A stretch of 64,000 bases of DNA from Hydractinia symbiolongicarpus (GCF_029227915.1 NC_079877.1:8804001-8868000); one strand, 5' to 3'; shown: positions 7,556-17,830, counted from the first letter of the stretch. Notes: generated by a model from the sequence alone, not told the origin. Translations and numbers: made by a program.

Positions 7556-7671
7556 GTCGGGATGGCCGAGCGGTCTAAGGCGCCAGACTCAAGACAAAAT
7601 GTTCTTCCACTCATCGCGTGGAGAATTCTGGTCCTCGAATGAGGGCGTGGGTTCGAATCCCACTTCCGACA
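7556..7671 (+). tRNA. tRNA-Leu(CAA), intron
   Basis: Unit 6; consensus. Confidence 0.96.
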
Positions 7672-7712
7672 ACTTTTCCCTGCCACACAAAATTTTAGGC
7701 CTAAAATGCAAG

Positions 7713-7806
7713 TCCACCGAGCCGGATTTGAACCAGCGACCTAAGGATGCCTGAGTGGTATAAGTTCGTCTACAGTCCTCCGCTCTACCAACTGAGCTAT
7801 CGGTGG
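7713..7806 (-). tRNA. tRNA-Tyr(GTA), intron
   Basis: Unit 6; consensus. Confidence 0.95.
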
Positions 7807-7899
7807 ATGCAGCATCGTACAGTTCTTGTGCAGGACTATGCAGGTCATGTCACGTTTGTAGTATGACGTGGTTTTTAAAATGATGCGATAGCTCGCACG

Positions 7900-7971
7900 T
7901 AGCAGAGGGTGGTTTCGATCCACCGACCTCTGCGTTATGGGCCCAGCACGCTTCCTCTGCGCCACTCTGCT
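7900..7971 (-). tRNA. tRNA-iMet(CAT), anticodon-stem variant
   Basis: Unit 7; C40 to G replaces the middle of the three initiator G:C pairs with G30:G40. Same change in unit 8. Confidence 0.9.
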
Positions 7972-8059
7972 GAAGGTAGGTAAGCTGAAATGTGTCTGAT
8001 GTAAGGTGTAGTTTAGTATTGCGAACAGCACTCGAACTATGACCTTTTTACCATTTCCA

Positions 8060-8132
8060 GGGGGATTAGCTCACATGGTAGAGCGCTCGCTTTGCATGCG
8101 AGAGGTACCGGGATCGATGCCCGGATCCTCCA
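8060..8132 (+). tRNA. tRNA-Ala(TGC)
   Basis: Unit 7; consensus. Confidence 0.95.
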
Positions 8133-8391
8133 AGACGATGTTTTTAATTTATTTATTTTTATACTAATTTCAGTAGTTGCCAATGGTCATAAGAGGATTT
8201 ATGATGCTCCTAAGATTACCTGGTATTAATAATAATAATAATAATACTAAACCGCGCTGCATATGTCTAGAGCATTTCTTGCTGTTTAATTTCGCATTGA
8301 CAGTATACACAGTTTCAGCTTTTAACATGATCGACCGTGTGGCATTCGGGCATTGACGCCATCGCGAACATATTATTTAAATATGAACTCG

Positions 8392-8463
8392 TCCTCGGTA
8401 GTATAGTGGTAAGTATCCCCGCCTGTCACGCGGGAGACCGGGGTTCGATTCCCCGCCGGGGAG
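8392..8463 (+). tRNA. tRNA-Asp(GTC)
   Basis: Unit 7; consensus. Confidence 0.96.
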
Positions 8464-8536
8464 GTTCTTTTTATCTTGTCAATGTTTCGTTTCACGTCAG
8501 TAGCGTTCGCGGGACTGTCCGGGAATACAGATTTAC

Positions 8537-8609
8537 GCCCGGTTAGCTCAGTCGGTAGAGCATCAGACTTTTAATCTGAGGGTCGCGGGTTCGAGTCCCT
8601 CATCGGGCG
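8537..8609 (+). tRNA. tRNA-Lys(TTT)
   Basis: Unit 7; consensus. Confidence 0.93.
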
Positions 8610-8716
8610 TAACAATTATTTGGTACGATGGTGAACTAACTTTCACCACAATGTCTTGTCGAAAGAGGATGAATAACGTAACATTTGCGGAGTGGCAAAG
8701 GCGAAGCAAACTTGAT

Positions 8717-8789
8717 GGGGAACTAGCTCAGATGGTAGAGCGCTCGCTTAGCATGCGAGAGGTACCGGGATCGATGCCCGGGTTCTCCA
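8717..8789 (+). tRNA. tRNA-Ala(AGC)
   Basis: Unit 7; consensus. Confidence 0.96.
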
Positions 8790-8857
8790 ATGCCTTTTCC
8801 ATAGGCGTAAAATAAATGAAATTTGCGCAGAGCAATTTGCAGCAGCGTTCGTGTCAT

Positions 8858-8973
8858 GTCGGGATGGCCGAGCGGTCTAAGGCGCCAGACTCAAGACAAA
8901 ATGTTCTTCCACTCATCGCGTGGAGAATTCTGGTCCTCGAATGAGGGCGTGGGTTCGAATCCCACTTCCGACA
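8858..8973 (+). tRNA. tRNA-Leu(CAA), intron
   Basis: Unit 7; consensus. Confidence 0.96.
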
Positions 8974-9014
8974 ACTTTTCCCTGCCACACAAAATTTTAG
9001 GCCTAAAATGCAAG

Positions 9015-9108
9015 TCCACCGAGCCGGATTTGAACCAGCGACCTAAGGATGCCTGAGTGGTATAAGTTCGTCTACAGTCCTCCGCTCTACCAACTGAGCT
9101 ATCGGTGG
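9015..9108 (-). tRNA. tRNA-Tyr(GTA), intron
   Basis: Unit 7; consensus. Confidence 0.95.
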
Positions 9109-9201
9109 ATGTAGCATCGTACAGTTCTTGTGCAGGACTATGCAGGTCATGTCACGTTTGTAGTATGACGTGGTTTTTAAAATGATGCGATAGCTCGCAC
9201 G

Positions 9202-9273
9202 TAGCAGAGGGTGGTTTCGATCCACCGACCTCTGCGTTATGGGCCCAGCACGCTTCCTCTGCGCCACTCTGCT
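9202..9273 (-). tRNA. tRNA-iMet(CAT), anticodon-stem variant
   Basis: Unit 8; G30:G40 mismatch shared with unit 7. Confidence 0.9.
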
Positions 9274-9361
9274 GAAGGTAGGTAAGCTGAAATGTGTCTG
9301 ATGTAAGGTGTAGTTTAGTATTGCGAACAGCACTCGAACTATGACCTTTTTACTGTTTCCA

Positions 9362-9434
9362 GGGGGATTAGCTCACATGGTAGAGCGCTCGCTCTGCATG
9401 CGAGAGGTACCGGGATCGATGCCCGGATCCTCCA
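9362..9434 (+). tRNA. tRNA-Ala(TGC), U33 lost
   Basis: Unit 8; T33 to C, so the near-invariant U33 of elongator tRNAs is missing. The 5' flank also differs (ACTGTTT for ACCATTT). Confidence 0.9.
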
Positions 9435-9693
9435 AGACGATGTTTTTAATTTATTTATTTTTATACTAATTTCAGTAGTTGCCAATGGTCATAAGAGGAT
9501 TTATGATGCTCCTAAGATTACCTGGTATTAATAATAATAATAATAATACTAAACCGCGCTGCATATGTCTAGAGCATTTCTTGCTGTTTAATTTCGCATT
9601 GACAGTATACACAGTTTCAGCTTTTAACATGATCGACCGTGTGGCATTCGGGCATTGACGCCATCGCGAACATATTATTTAAATATGAACTCG

Positions 9694-9765
9694 TCCTCGG
9701 TAGTATAGTGGTAAGTATCCCCGCCTGTCACGCGGGAGACCGGGGTTCGATTCCCCGCCGGGGAG
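9694..9765 (+). tRNA. tRNA-Asp(GTC)
   Basis: Unit 8; consensus. Confidence 0.96.
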
Positions 9766-9838
9766 GTTCTTTTTATCTTGTCAATGTTTCGTTTCACGTC
9801 AGTAGCGTTCGCGGGACTGTCCGGGAATACAGATTTAC

Positions 9839-9911
9839 GCCCGGTTAGCTCAGTCGGTAGAGCATCAGACTTTTAATCTGAGGGTCGCGGGTTCGAGTCC
9901 CTCATCGGGCG
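9839..9911 (+). tRNA. tRNA-Lys(TTT)
   Basis: Unit 8; consensus. Confidence 0.93.
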
Positions 9912-10018
9912 TAACAATTATTTGGTACGATGGTGAACTAACTTTCACCACAATGTCTTGTCGAAAGAGGATGAATAACGTAACATTTGCGGAGTGGCAA
10001 AGGCGAAGCAAACTTGAT

Positions 10019-10091
10019 GGGGAACTAGCTCAGATGGTAGAGCGCTCGCTTAGCATGCGAGAGGTACCGGGATCGATGCCCGGGTTCTCCA
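10019..10091 (+). tRNA. tRNA-Ala(AGC)
   Basis: Unit 8; consensus. Confidence 0.96.
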
Positions 10092-10159
10092 ATGCCTTTT
10101 CCATAGGCGTAAAATAAATGAAGTTTGCGCAGAGCAATTTGCAGCAGCGTTCGTGTCAT

Positions 10160-10275
10160 GTCGGGATGGCCGAGCGGTCTAAGGCGCCAGACTCAAGACA
10201 AAATGTTCTTCCACTCATCGCGTGGAGAATTCTGGTCCTCGAATGAGGGCGTGGGTTCGAATCCCACTTCCGACA
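10160..10275 (+). tRNA. tRNA-Leu(CAA), intron
   Basis: Unit 8; consensus. Confidence 0.96.
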
Positions 10276-10316
10276 ACTTTTCTCTGCCACACAAAATTTT
10301 AGGCCTAAAATGCAAG

Positions 10317-10410
10317 TCCACCGAGCCGGATTTGAACCAGCGACCTAAGGATGCCTGATTGGTATAAGTTCGTCTACAGTCCTCCGCTCTACCAACTGAG
10401 CTATCGGTGG
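10317..10410 (-). tRNA. tRNA-Tyr(GTA), intron
   Basis: Unit 8; one change, inside the intron. Confidence 0.95.
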
Positions 10411-10503
10411 ATGTAGCATCGTACAGTTCTTGTGCAGGACTATGCAGGTCATGTCACGTTTGTAGTATGACGTGGTTTTTAAAATGATGCGATAGCTCGC
10501 ACG

Positions 10504-10575
10504 TAGCAGAGGGTGGTTTCGATCCACCGACCTCTGGGTTATGGGCCCAGCACGCTTCCTCTGCGCCACTCTGCT
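10504..10575 (-). tRNA. tRNA-iMet(CAT)
   Basis: Unit 9; consensus. Confidence 0.97.
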
Positions 10576-10663
10576 GAAGGTAGGTAAGCTGAAATGTGTC
10601 TGATGTAAGGTGTAGTTTAGTATTGCGAACAGCACTCGAACTATGACCTTTTTACCATTTCCA

Positions 10664-10736
10664 GGGGGATTAGCTCACATGGTAGAGCGCTCGCTTTGCA
10701 TGCGAGAGGTACCGGTATCGATGCCCGGATCCTCCA
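10664..10736 (+). tRNA. tRNA-Ala(TGC), T-stem variant
   Basis: Unit 9; G53 to T breaks the conserved 53:61 pair and the B box. Confidence 0.88.
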
Positions 10737-10995
10737 AGACGATGTTTTTAATTTATTTATTTTTATACTAATTTCAGTAGTTGCCAATGGTCATAAGAGG
10801 ATTTATGATGCTCCTAAGATTACCTGGTATTAATAATAATAATAATAATACTAAACCGCGCTGCATATGTCTAGAGCATTTCTTGCTGTTTAATTTCGCA
10901 TTGACAGTATACACAGTTTCAGCTTTTAACATGATCGACCGTGTGGCATTCGGGCATTGACGCCATCGCGAACATATTATTTAAATATGAACTCG

Positions 10996-11067
10996 TCCTC
11001 GGTAGTATAGTGGTAAGTATCCCCGCCTGTCACGCGGGAGACCGGGGTTCGATTCCCCGCCGGGGAG
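10996..11067 (+). tRNA. tRNA-Asp(GTC)
   Basis: Unit 9; consensus. Confidence 0.96.
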
Positions 11068-11140
11068 GTTCTTTTTATCTTGTCAATGTTTCGTTTCACG
11101 TCAGTAGCGTTCGCGGGACTGTCCGGGAATACAGATTTAC

Positions 11141-11213
11141 GCCCGGTTAGCTCAGTCGGTAGAGCATCAGACTTTTAATCTGAGGGTCGCGGGTTCGAGT
11201 CCCTCATCGGGCG
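11141..11213 (+). tRNA. tRNA-Lys(TTT)
   Basis: Unit 9; consensus. Confidence 0.93.
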
Positions 11214-11320
11214 TAACAATTATTTGGTACGATGGTGAACTAACTTTCACCACAATGTCTTGTCGAAAGAGGATGAATAACGTAACATTTGCGGAGTGGC
11301 AAAGGCGAAGCAAACTTGAT

Positions 11321-11393
11321 GGGGAACTAGCTCAGATGGTAGAGCGCTCGCTTAGCATGCGAGAGGTACCGGGATCGATGCCCGGGTTCTCCA
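11321..11393 (+). tRNA. tRNA-Ala(AGC)
   Basis: Unit 9; consensus. Confidence 0.96.
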
Positions 11394-11461
11394 ATGCCTT
11401 TTCCATAGGCGTAAAATAAATGAAATTTGCGCAGAGCAATTTGCAGCAGCGTTCGTGTCAT

Positions 11462-11577
11462 GTCGGGATGGCCGAGCGGTCTAAGGCGCCAGACTCAAGA
11501 CAAAATGTTCTTCCACTCATCGCGTGGAGAATTCTGGTCCTCGAATGAGGGCGTGGGTTCGAATCCCACTTCCGACA
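11462..11577 (+). tRNA. tRNA-Leu(CAA), intron
   Basis: Unit 9; consensus. Confidence 0.96.
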
Positions 11578-11618
11578 ACTTTTCCCTGCCACACAAAATT
11601 TTAGGCCTAAAATGCAAG

Positions 11619-11712
11619 TCCACCGAGCCGGATTTGAACCAGCGACCTAAGGATGCCTGAGTGGTATAAGTTCGTCTACAGTCCTCCGCTCTACCAACTG
11701 AGCTATCGGTGG
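11619..11712 (-). tRNA. tRNA-Tyr(GTA), intron
   Basis: Unit 9; consensus. Confidence 0.95.
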
Positions 11713-11805
11713 ATGTAGCATCGTACAGTTCTTGTGCAGGACTATGCAGGTCATGTCACGTTTGTAGTATGACGTGGTTTTTAAAATGATGCGATAGCTC
11801 GCACG

Positions 11806-11877
11806 TAGCAGAGGGTGGTTTCGATCCACCGACCTCTGGGTTATGGGCCCAGCACGCTTCCTCTGCGCCACTCTGCT
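11806..11877 (-). tRNA. tRNA-iMet(CAT)
   Basis: Unit 10; consensus. Confidence 0.97.
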
Positions 11878-11965
11878 GAAGGTAGGTAAGCTGAAATGTG
11901 TCTGATGTAAGGTGTAGTTTAGTATTGCGAACAGCACTCGAATTATGACCTTTTTACCATTTCCA

Positions 11966-12038
11966 GGGGGATTAGCTCACATGGTAGAGCGCTCGCTTTG
12001 CATGCGAGAGGTACCGGGATCGATGCCCGGATCCTCCA
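11966..12038 (+). tRNA. tRNA-Ala(TGC)
   Basis: Unit 10; consensus; 5' flank GAATTATG shared with unit 11. Confidence 0.95.
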
Positions 12039-12297
12039 AGACGATGTTTTTAATTTATTTATTTTTATACTAATTTCAGTAGTTGCCAATGGTCATAAGA
12101 GGATTTATGATGCTCCTAAGATTACCTGGTATTAATAATAATAATAATAATACTAAACCGCGCTGCATATGTCTAGAGCATTTCTTGCTGTTTAATTTCG
12201 CATTGACAGTATACACAGTTTCAGCTTTTAACATGATCGACCGTGTGGCATTCGGGCATTGACGCCATCGCGAACATATTATTTAAATATGAACTCG

Positions 12298-12369
12298 TCC
12301 TCGGTAGTATAGTGGTAAGTATCCCCGCCTGTCACGCGGGAGACCGGGGTTCGATTCCCCGCCGGGGAG
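12298..12369 (+). tRNA. tRNA-Asp(GTC)
   Basis: Unit 10; consensus. Confidence 0.96.
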
Positions 12370-12442
12370 GTTCTTTTTATCTTGTCAATGTTTCGTTTCA
12401 CGTCAGTAGCGTTCGCGGGACTGTCCGGGAATACAGATTTAC

Positions 12443-12515
12443 GCCCGGTTAGCTCAGTCGGTAGAGCATCAGACTTTTAATCTGAGGGTCGCGGGTTCGA
12501 GTCCCTCATCGGGCG
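12443..12515 (+). tRNA. tRNA-Lys(TTT)
   Basis: Unit 10; consensus. Confidence 0.93.
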
Positions 12516-12622
12516 TAACAATTATTTGGTACGATGGTGAACTAACTTTCACCACAATGTCTTGTCGAAAGAGGATGAATAACGTAACATTTGCGGAGTG
12601 GCAAAGGCGAAGCAAACTTGAT

Positions 12623-12695
12623 GGGGAACTAGCTCAGATGGTAGAGCGCTCGCTTAGCATGCGAGAGGTACCGGGATCGATGCCCGGGTTCTCCA
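12623..12695 (+). tRNA. tRNA-Ala(AGC)
   Basis: Unit 10; consensus. Confidence 0.96.
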
Positions 12696-12763
12696 ATGCC
12701 TTTTCCATAGGCGTAAAATAAATGAAATTTGCGCAGAGCAATTTGCAGCAGCGTTCGTGTCAT

Positions 12764-12879
12764 GTCGGGATGGCCGAGCGGTCTAAGGCGCCAGACTCAA
12801 GACAAAATGTTCTTCCACTCATCGCGTGGAGAATTCTGGTCCTCGAATGAGGGCGTGGGTTCGAATCCCACTTCCGACA
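12764..12879 (+). tRNA. tRNA-Leu(CAA), intron
   Basis: Unit 10; consensus. Confidence 0.96.
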
Positions 12880-12920
12880 ACTTTTCCCTGCCACACAAAA
12901 TTTTAGGCCTAAAATGCAAG

Positions 12921-13014
12921 TCCACCGAGCCGGATTTGAACCAGCGACCTAAGGATGCCTGAGTGGTATAAGTTCGTCTACAGTCCTCCGCTCTACCAAC
13001 TGAGCTATCGGTGG
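12921..13014 (-). tRNA. tRNA-Tyr(GTA), intron
   Basis: Unit 10; consensus. Confidence 0.95.
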
Positions 13015-13107
13015 ATGTAGCATCGTACAGTTCTTGTGCAGGACTATGCAGGTCATGTCACGTTTGTAGTATGACGTGGTTTTTAAAATGATGCGATAGC
13101 TCGCACG

Positions 13108-13179
13108 TAGCAGAGGGTGGTTTCGATCCACCGACCTCTGGGTTATGGGCCCAGCACGCTTCCTCTGCGCCACTCTGCT
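13108..13179 (-). tRNA. tRNA-iMet(CAT)
   Basis: Unit 11; consensus. Confidence 0.97.
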
Positions 13180-13267
13180 GAAGGTAGGTAAGCTGAAATG
13201 TGTCTGATGTAAGGTGTAGTTTAGTATTGCGAACAGCACTCGAATTATGACCTTTTTACCATTTCCA

Positions 13268-13340
13268 GGGGGATTAGCTCACATGGTAGAGCGCTCGCTT
13301 TGCATGCGAGAGGTACCGGGATCGATGCCCGGATCCTCCA
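13268..13340 (+). tRNA. tRNA-Ala(TGC)
   Basis: Unit 11; consensus. Confidence 0.95.
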
Positions 13341-13599
13341 AGACGATGTTTTTAATTTATTTATTTTTATACTAATTTCAGTAGTTGCCAATGGTCATAA
13401 GAGGATTTATGATGCTCCTAAGATTACCTGGTATTAATAATAATAATAATAATACTAAACCGCGCTGCATATGTCTAGAGCATTTCTTGCTGTTTAATTT
13501 CGCATTGACAGTATACACAGTTTCAGCTTTTAACATGATCGACCGTGTGGCATTCGGGCATTGACGCCATCGCGAACATATTATTTAAATATGAACTCG

Positions 13600-13671
13600 T
13601 CCTCGGTAGTATAGTGGTAAGTATCCCCGCCTGTCACGCGGGAGACCGGGGTTCGATTCCCCGCCGGGGAG
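13600..13671 (+). tRNA. tRNA-Asp(GTC)
   Basis: Unit 11; consensus. Confidence 0.96.
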
Positions 13672-13744
13672 GTTCTTTTTATCTTGTCAATGTTTCGTTT
13701 CACGTCAGTAGCGTTCGCGGGACTGTCCGGAAATACAGATTTAC

Positions 13745-13817
13745 GCCCGGTTAGCTCAGTCGGTAGAGCATCAGACTTTTCATCTGAGGGTCGCGGGTTC
13801 GAGTCCCTCATCGGGCG
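13745..13817 (+). tRNA. tRNA-Lys(TTT), A37 lost
   Basis: Unit 11; A37 to C next to the anticodon removes the t6A site that UUU-decoding Lys tRNA relies on. Confidence 0.88.
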
Positions 13818-13924
13818 TAACAATTATTTGGTACGATGGTGAACTAACTTTCACCACAATGTCTTGTCGAAAGAGGATGAATAACGTAACATTTGCGGAG
13901 TGGCAAAGGCGAAGCAAACTTGAT

Positions 13925-13997
13925 GGGGAACTATCTCAGATGGTAGAGCGCTCGCTTAGCATGCGAGAGGAACCGGGATCGATGCCCGGGTTCTCCA
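13925..13997 (+). tRNA. tRNA-Ala(AGC), D-stem and A-box variant
   Basis: Unit 11; G10 to T breaks 10:25 and the A box, and T47 to A lies in the variable loop. Probably impaired. Confidence 0.85.
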
Positions 13998-14065
13998 ATG
14001 CCTTTTCCATAGGCGTAAAATAAATGAAATTTGCGCAGAGCAATTTGCAGCAGCATTCGTGTCAT

Positions 14066-14181
14066 GTCGGGATGGCCGAGCGGTCTAAGGCGCCAGACTC
14101 AAGACAAAATGTTCTTCCACTCATCGCGTGGAGAATTCTGGTCCTCGAATGAGGGCGTGGGTTCGAATCCCACTTCCGACA
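14066..14181 (+). tRNA. tRNA-Leu(CAA), intron
   Basis: Unit 11; gene consensus. Confidence 0.96.
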
Positions 14182-14222
14182 ACTTTTCCCTGCCACACAA
14201 AATTTTAGGCCTAAAATGCAAG

Positions 14223-14316
14223 TCTACCGAGCCGGATTTGAACCAGCGACCTAAGGATGCCTGAGTGGTATAAGTTCGTCTACAGTCCTCCGCTCTACCA
14301 ACTGAGCTATCGGTGG
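14223..14316 (-). tRNA. tRNA-Tyr(GTA), acceptor variant
   Basis: Unit 11; G71 to A gives a C2:A71 mismatch. Confidence 0.9.
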
Positions 14317-14409
14317 ATGTAGCATCGTACAGTTCTTGTGCAGGACTATGCAGGTCATGTCACGTTTGTAGTATGACGTGGTTTTTAAAATGATGCGATA
14401 GCTCGCACG

Positions 14410-14481
14410 TAGCAGAGGGTGGTTTCGATCCACCGACCTCTGGGTTATGGGCCCAGCACGCTTCCTCTGCGCCACTCTGCT
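14410..14481 (-). tRNA. tRNA-iMet(CAT)
   Basis: Unit 12; consensus. Confidence 0.97.
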
Positions 14482-14569
14482 GAAGGTAGGTAAGCTGAAA
14501 TGTGTCTGATGTAAGGTGTAGTTTAGTATTGCGAACAGCACTCGAACTATGACCTTTTTACCATTTCCA

Positions 14570-14642
14570 GGGGGATTAGCTCACATGGTAGAGCGCTCGC
14601 TTTGCATGCGAGAGGTACCGGGATCGATGCCCGGATCCTCCA
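14570..14642 (+). tRNA. tRNA-Ala(TGC)
   Basis: Unit 12; consensus. Confidence 0.95.
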
Positions 14643-14901
14643 AGACGATGTTTTTAATTTATTTATTTTTATACTAATTTCAGTAGTTGCCAATGGTCAT
14701 AAGAGGATTTATGATGCTCCTAAGATTACCTGGTATTAATAATAATAATAATAATACTAAACCGCGCTGCATATGTCTAGAGCATTTCTTGCTGTTTAAT
14801 TTCGCATTGACAGTATACACAGTTTCAGCTTTTAACATGATCGACCGTGTGGCATTCGGGCATTGACGCCATCGCGAACATATTATTTAAATATGAACTC
14901 G

Positions 14902-14973
14902 TCCTCGGTAGTATAGTGGTAAGTATCCCCGCCTGTCACGCGGGAGACCGGGGTTCGATTCCCCGCCGGGGAG
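14902..14973 (+). tRNA. tRNA-Asp(GTC)
   Basis: Unit 12; consensus. Confidence 0.96.
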
Positions 14974-15046
14974 GTTCTTTTTATCTTGTCAATGTTTCGT
15001 TTCACGTCAGTAGCGTTCGCGGGACTGTCCGGGAATACAGATTTAC

Positions 15047-15119
15047 GCCCGGTTAGCTCAGTCGGTAGAGCATCAGACTTTTAATCTGTGGGTCGCGGGT
15101 TCGAGTCCCTCATCGGGCG
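15047..15119 (+). tRNA. tRNA-Lys(TTT)
   Basis: Unit 12; A43 to T, a U27:U43 mismatch at the base of the anticodon stem. Confidence 0.9.
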
Positions 15120-15226
15120 TAACAATTATTTGGTACGATGGTGAACTAACTTTCACCACAATGTCTTGTCGAAAGAGGATGAATAACGTAACATTTGCGG
15201 AGTGGCAAAGGCGAAGCAAACTTGAT

Positions 15227-15299
15227 GGGGAACTAGCTCAGATGGTAGAGCGCTCGCTTAGCATGCGAGAGGTACCGGGATCGATGCCCGGGTTCTCCA
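15227..15299 (+). tRNA. tRNA-Ala(AGC)
   Basis: Unit 12; consensus. Confidence 0.96.
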
Positions 15300-15367
15300 A
15301 TGCCTTTTCCATAGGCGTAAAATAAATGAAATTTGCGCAGAGCAATTTGCAGCAGCGTTCGTGTCAT

Positions 15368-15483
15368 GTCGGGATGGCCGAGCGGTCTAAGGCGCCAGAC
15401 TCAAGACAAAATGTTCTTCCACTCATCGCGTGGAGAATTCTGGTCCTCGAATGAGGGCGTAGGTTCGAATCCCACTTCCGACA
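15368..15483 (+). tRNA. tRNA-Leu(CAA), intron
   Basis: Unit 12; G51 to A, an A51:C63 mismatch in the T-stem. Confidence 0.92.
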
Positions 15484-15524
15484 ACTTTTCCCTGCCACAC
15501 AAAATTTTAGGCCTAAAATGCAAT

Positions 15525-15618
15525 TCCACCGAGCCGGATTTGAACCAGCGACCTAAGGATGCCTGAGTGGTATAAGTTCGTCTACAGTCCTCCGCTCCAC
15601 CAACTGAGCTATCGGTGG
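15525..15618 (-). tRNA. tRNA-Tyr(GTA), intron
   Basis: Unit 12; A21 to G at the end of the D-loop. Confidence 0.92.
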
Positions 15619-15711
15619 ATGTAGCATCGTACAGTTCTTGTGCAGGACTATGCAGGTCATGTCACGTTTGTAGTATGACGTGGTTTTTAAAATGATGCGA
15701 TAGCTCGCACG

Positions 15712-15783
15712 TAGCAGAGGGTGGTTTCGATCCATCGACCTCTGGGTTATGGGCCCAGCACGCTTCCTCTGCGCCACTCTGCT
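15712..15783 (-). tRNA. tRNA-iMet(CAT)
   Basis: Unit 13; G50 to A gives A50:C64 in the T-stem. Confidence 0.94.
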
Positions 15784-15871
15784 GAAGGTAGGTAAGCTGA
15801 AATGTTTCTGATGTAAGGTGTAGTTTAGTATTGCGAACAGCACTCGAACTATGACCTTTTTACCATTTCCA

Positions 15872-15944
15872 GGGGGATTAGCTCACATGGTAGAGCGCTC
15901 GCTTTGCATGCGAGAGGTACCGGGATCGATGCCCGGATCCTCCA
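15872..15944 (+). tRNA. tRNA-Ala(TGC)
   Basis: Unit 13; consensus. Confidence 0.95.
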
Positions 15945-16203
15945 AGACGATGTTTTTAATTTATTTATTTTTATACTAATTTCAGTAGTTGCCAATGGTC
16001 ATAAGAGGATTTATGATGCTCCTAAGATTACCTGGTATTAATAATAATAATAATAATACTAAACCGCGCTGCATATGTCTAGAGCATTTCTTGCTGTTTA
16101 ATTTCGCATTGACAGTATACACAGTTTCAGCTTTTAACATGATCGACCGTGTGGCATTCGGGCATTGACGCCATCGCGAACATATTATTTAAATATGAAC
16201 TCG

Positions 16204-16275
16204 TCCTCGGTAGTATAGTGGTAAGTATTCCCGCCTGTCACGCGGGAGACCGGGGTTCGATTCCCCGCCGGGGAG
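16204..16275 (+). tRNA. tRNA-Asp(GTC)
   Basis: Unit 13; C26 to T between the D and anticodon stems. Confidence 0.95.
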
Positions 16276-16348
16276 GTTCTTTTTATCTTGTCAATGTTTC
16301 GTTTCACGTCAGTAGCGTTCGCGGGACTGTCCGGGAATACAGATTTAC

Positions 16349-16421
16349 GCCCGGTTAGCTCAGTCGGTAGAGCATCAGACTTTTAATCTGAGGGTCGCGG
16401 GTTCGAGTCCCTCATCGGGCG
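16349..16421 (+). tRNA. tRNA-Lys(TTT)
   Basis: Unit 13; consensus. Confidence 0.93.
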
Positions 16422-16528
16422 TAACAATTATTTGGTACGATGGTGAACTAACTTTCACCACAATGTCTTGTCGAAAGAGGATGAATAACGTAACATTTGC
16501 GGAGTGGCAAAGGCGAAGCAAACTTGAT

Positions 16529-16601
16529 GGGGAACTAGCTCAGATGGTAGAGCGCTCGCTTAGCATGCGAGAGGTACCGGGATCGATGCCCGGGTTCTCC
16601 A
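16529..16601 (+). tRNA. tRNA-Ala(AGC)
   Basis: Unit 13; consensus. Confidence 0.96.
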
Positions 16602-16669
16602 ATGCCTTTTCCATAGGCGTAAAATAAATGAAATTTGTGCAGAGCAATTTGCAGCAGCGTTCGTGTCAT

Positions 16670-16785
16670 GTCGGGATGGCCGAGCGGTCTAAGGCGCCAG
16701 ACTCAAGACAAAATGTTCTTCCACTCATCGCGTGGAGAATTCTGGTCCTCGAATGAGGGCGTGGGTTCGAATCCCACTTCCGACA
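16670..16785 (+). tRNA. tRNA-Leu(CAA), intron
   Basis: Unit 13; consensus. Confidence 0.96.
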
Positions 16786-16826
16786 ACTTTTCCCTGCCAC
16801 ACAAAATTTTAGGCCTAAAATGCAAG

Positions 16827-16920
16827 TCCACCGAGCCGGATTTGAACCAGCGACCTAAGGATGCCTGAGTGGTATAAGTTCGTCTACAGTCCTCCGCTCT
16901 ACCAACTGAGCTATCGGTGG
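16827..16920 (-). tRNA. tRNA-Tyr(GTA), intron
   Basis: Unit 13; consensus. Confidence 0.95.
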
Positions 16921-17013
16921 ATGTAGCATCGTACAGTTCTTGTGCAGGACTATGCAGGTCATGTCACGTTTGTAGTATGACGTGGTTTTTAAAATGATGC
17001 GATAGCTCGCACG

Positions 17014-17085
17014 TAGCAGAGGGTGGTTTCGATCCACCGACCTCTGGGTTATGGGCCCAGCACGCTTCCTCTGCGCCACTCTGCT
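17014..17085 (-). tRNA. tRNA-iMet(CAT)
   Basis: Unit 14; consensus. Confidence 0.97.
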
Positions 17086-17173
17086 GAAGGTAGGTAAGCT
17101 GAAATGTGTCTGATGTAAGGTGTAGTTTAGTATTGCGAACAGCACTCAAACTATGACCTTTTTACCATTTCCA

Positions 17174-17246
17174 GGGGGATTAGCTCACATGGTAGAGCGC
17201 TCGCTTTGCATGCGAGAGGTACCGGGATCGATGCCCGGATCCTCCA
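17174..17246 (+). tRNA. tRNA-Ala(TGC)
   Basis: Unit 14; consensus. Confidence 0.95.
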
Positions 17247-17505
17247 AGACGATGTTTTTAATTTATTTATTTTTATACTAATTTCAGTAGTTGCCAATGG
17301 TCATAAGAGGATTTATGATGCTTCTAAGATTACCTGGTATTAATAATAATAATAATAATACTAAACCGCGCTGCATATGTCTAGAGCATTTCTTGCTGTT
17401 TAATTTCGCATTGACAGTTTACACAGTTTCAGCTTTTAACATGATCGACCGTGTGGCATTCGGGCATTGACGCCATCGCGAACATATTATTTAAATATGA
17501 ACTCG

Positions 17506-17577
17506 TCCTCGGTAGTATAGTGGTAAGTATCCCCGCCTGTCACGCGGGAGACCGGGGTTCGATTCCCCGCCGGGGAG
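17506..17577 (+). tRNA. tRNA-Asp(GTC)
   Basis: Unit 14; consensus. Confidence 0.96.
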
Positions 17578-17650
17578 GTTCTTTTTATCTTGTCAATGTT
17601 TCGTTTCACGTCAGTAGCGTTCGCGGGACTGTCCGGGAATACAGATTTAC

Positions 17651-17723
17651 GCCCGGTTAGCTCAGTCGGTAGAGCATCAGACTTTTAATCTGAGGGTCGC
17701 GGGTTCGAGTCCCTCATCGGGCG
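17651..17723 (+). tRNA. tRNA-Lys(TTT)
   Basis: Unit 14; consensus. Confidence 0.93.
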
Positions 17724-17830
17724 TAACAATTATTTGGTACGATGGTGAACTAACTTTCACCACAATGTCTTGTCGAAAGAGGATGAATAACGTAACATTT
17801 GCGGAGTGGCAAAGGCGAAGCAAACTTGAT

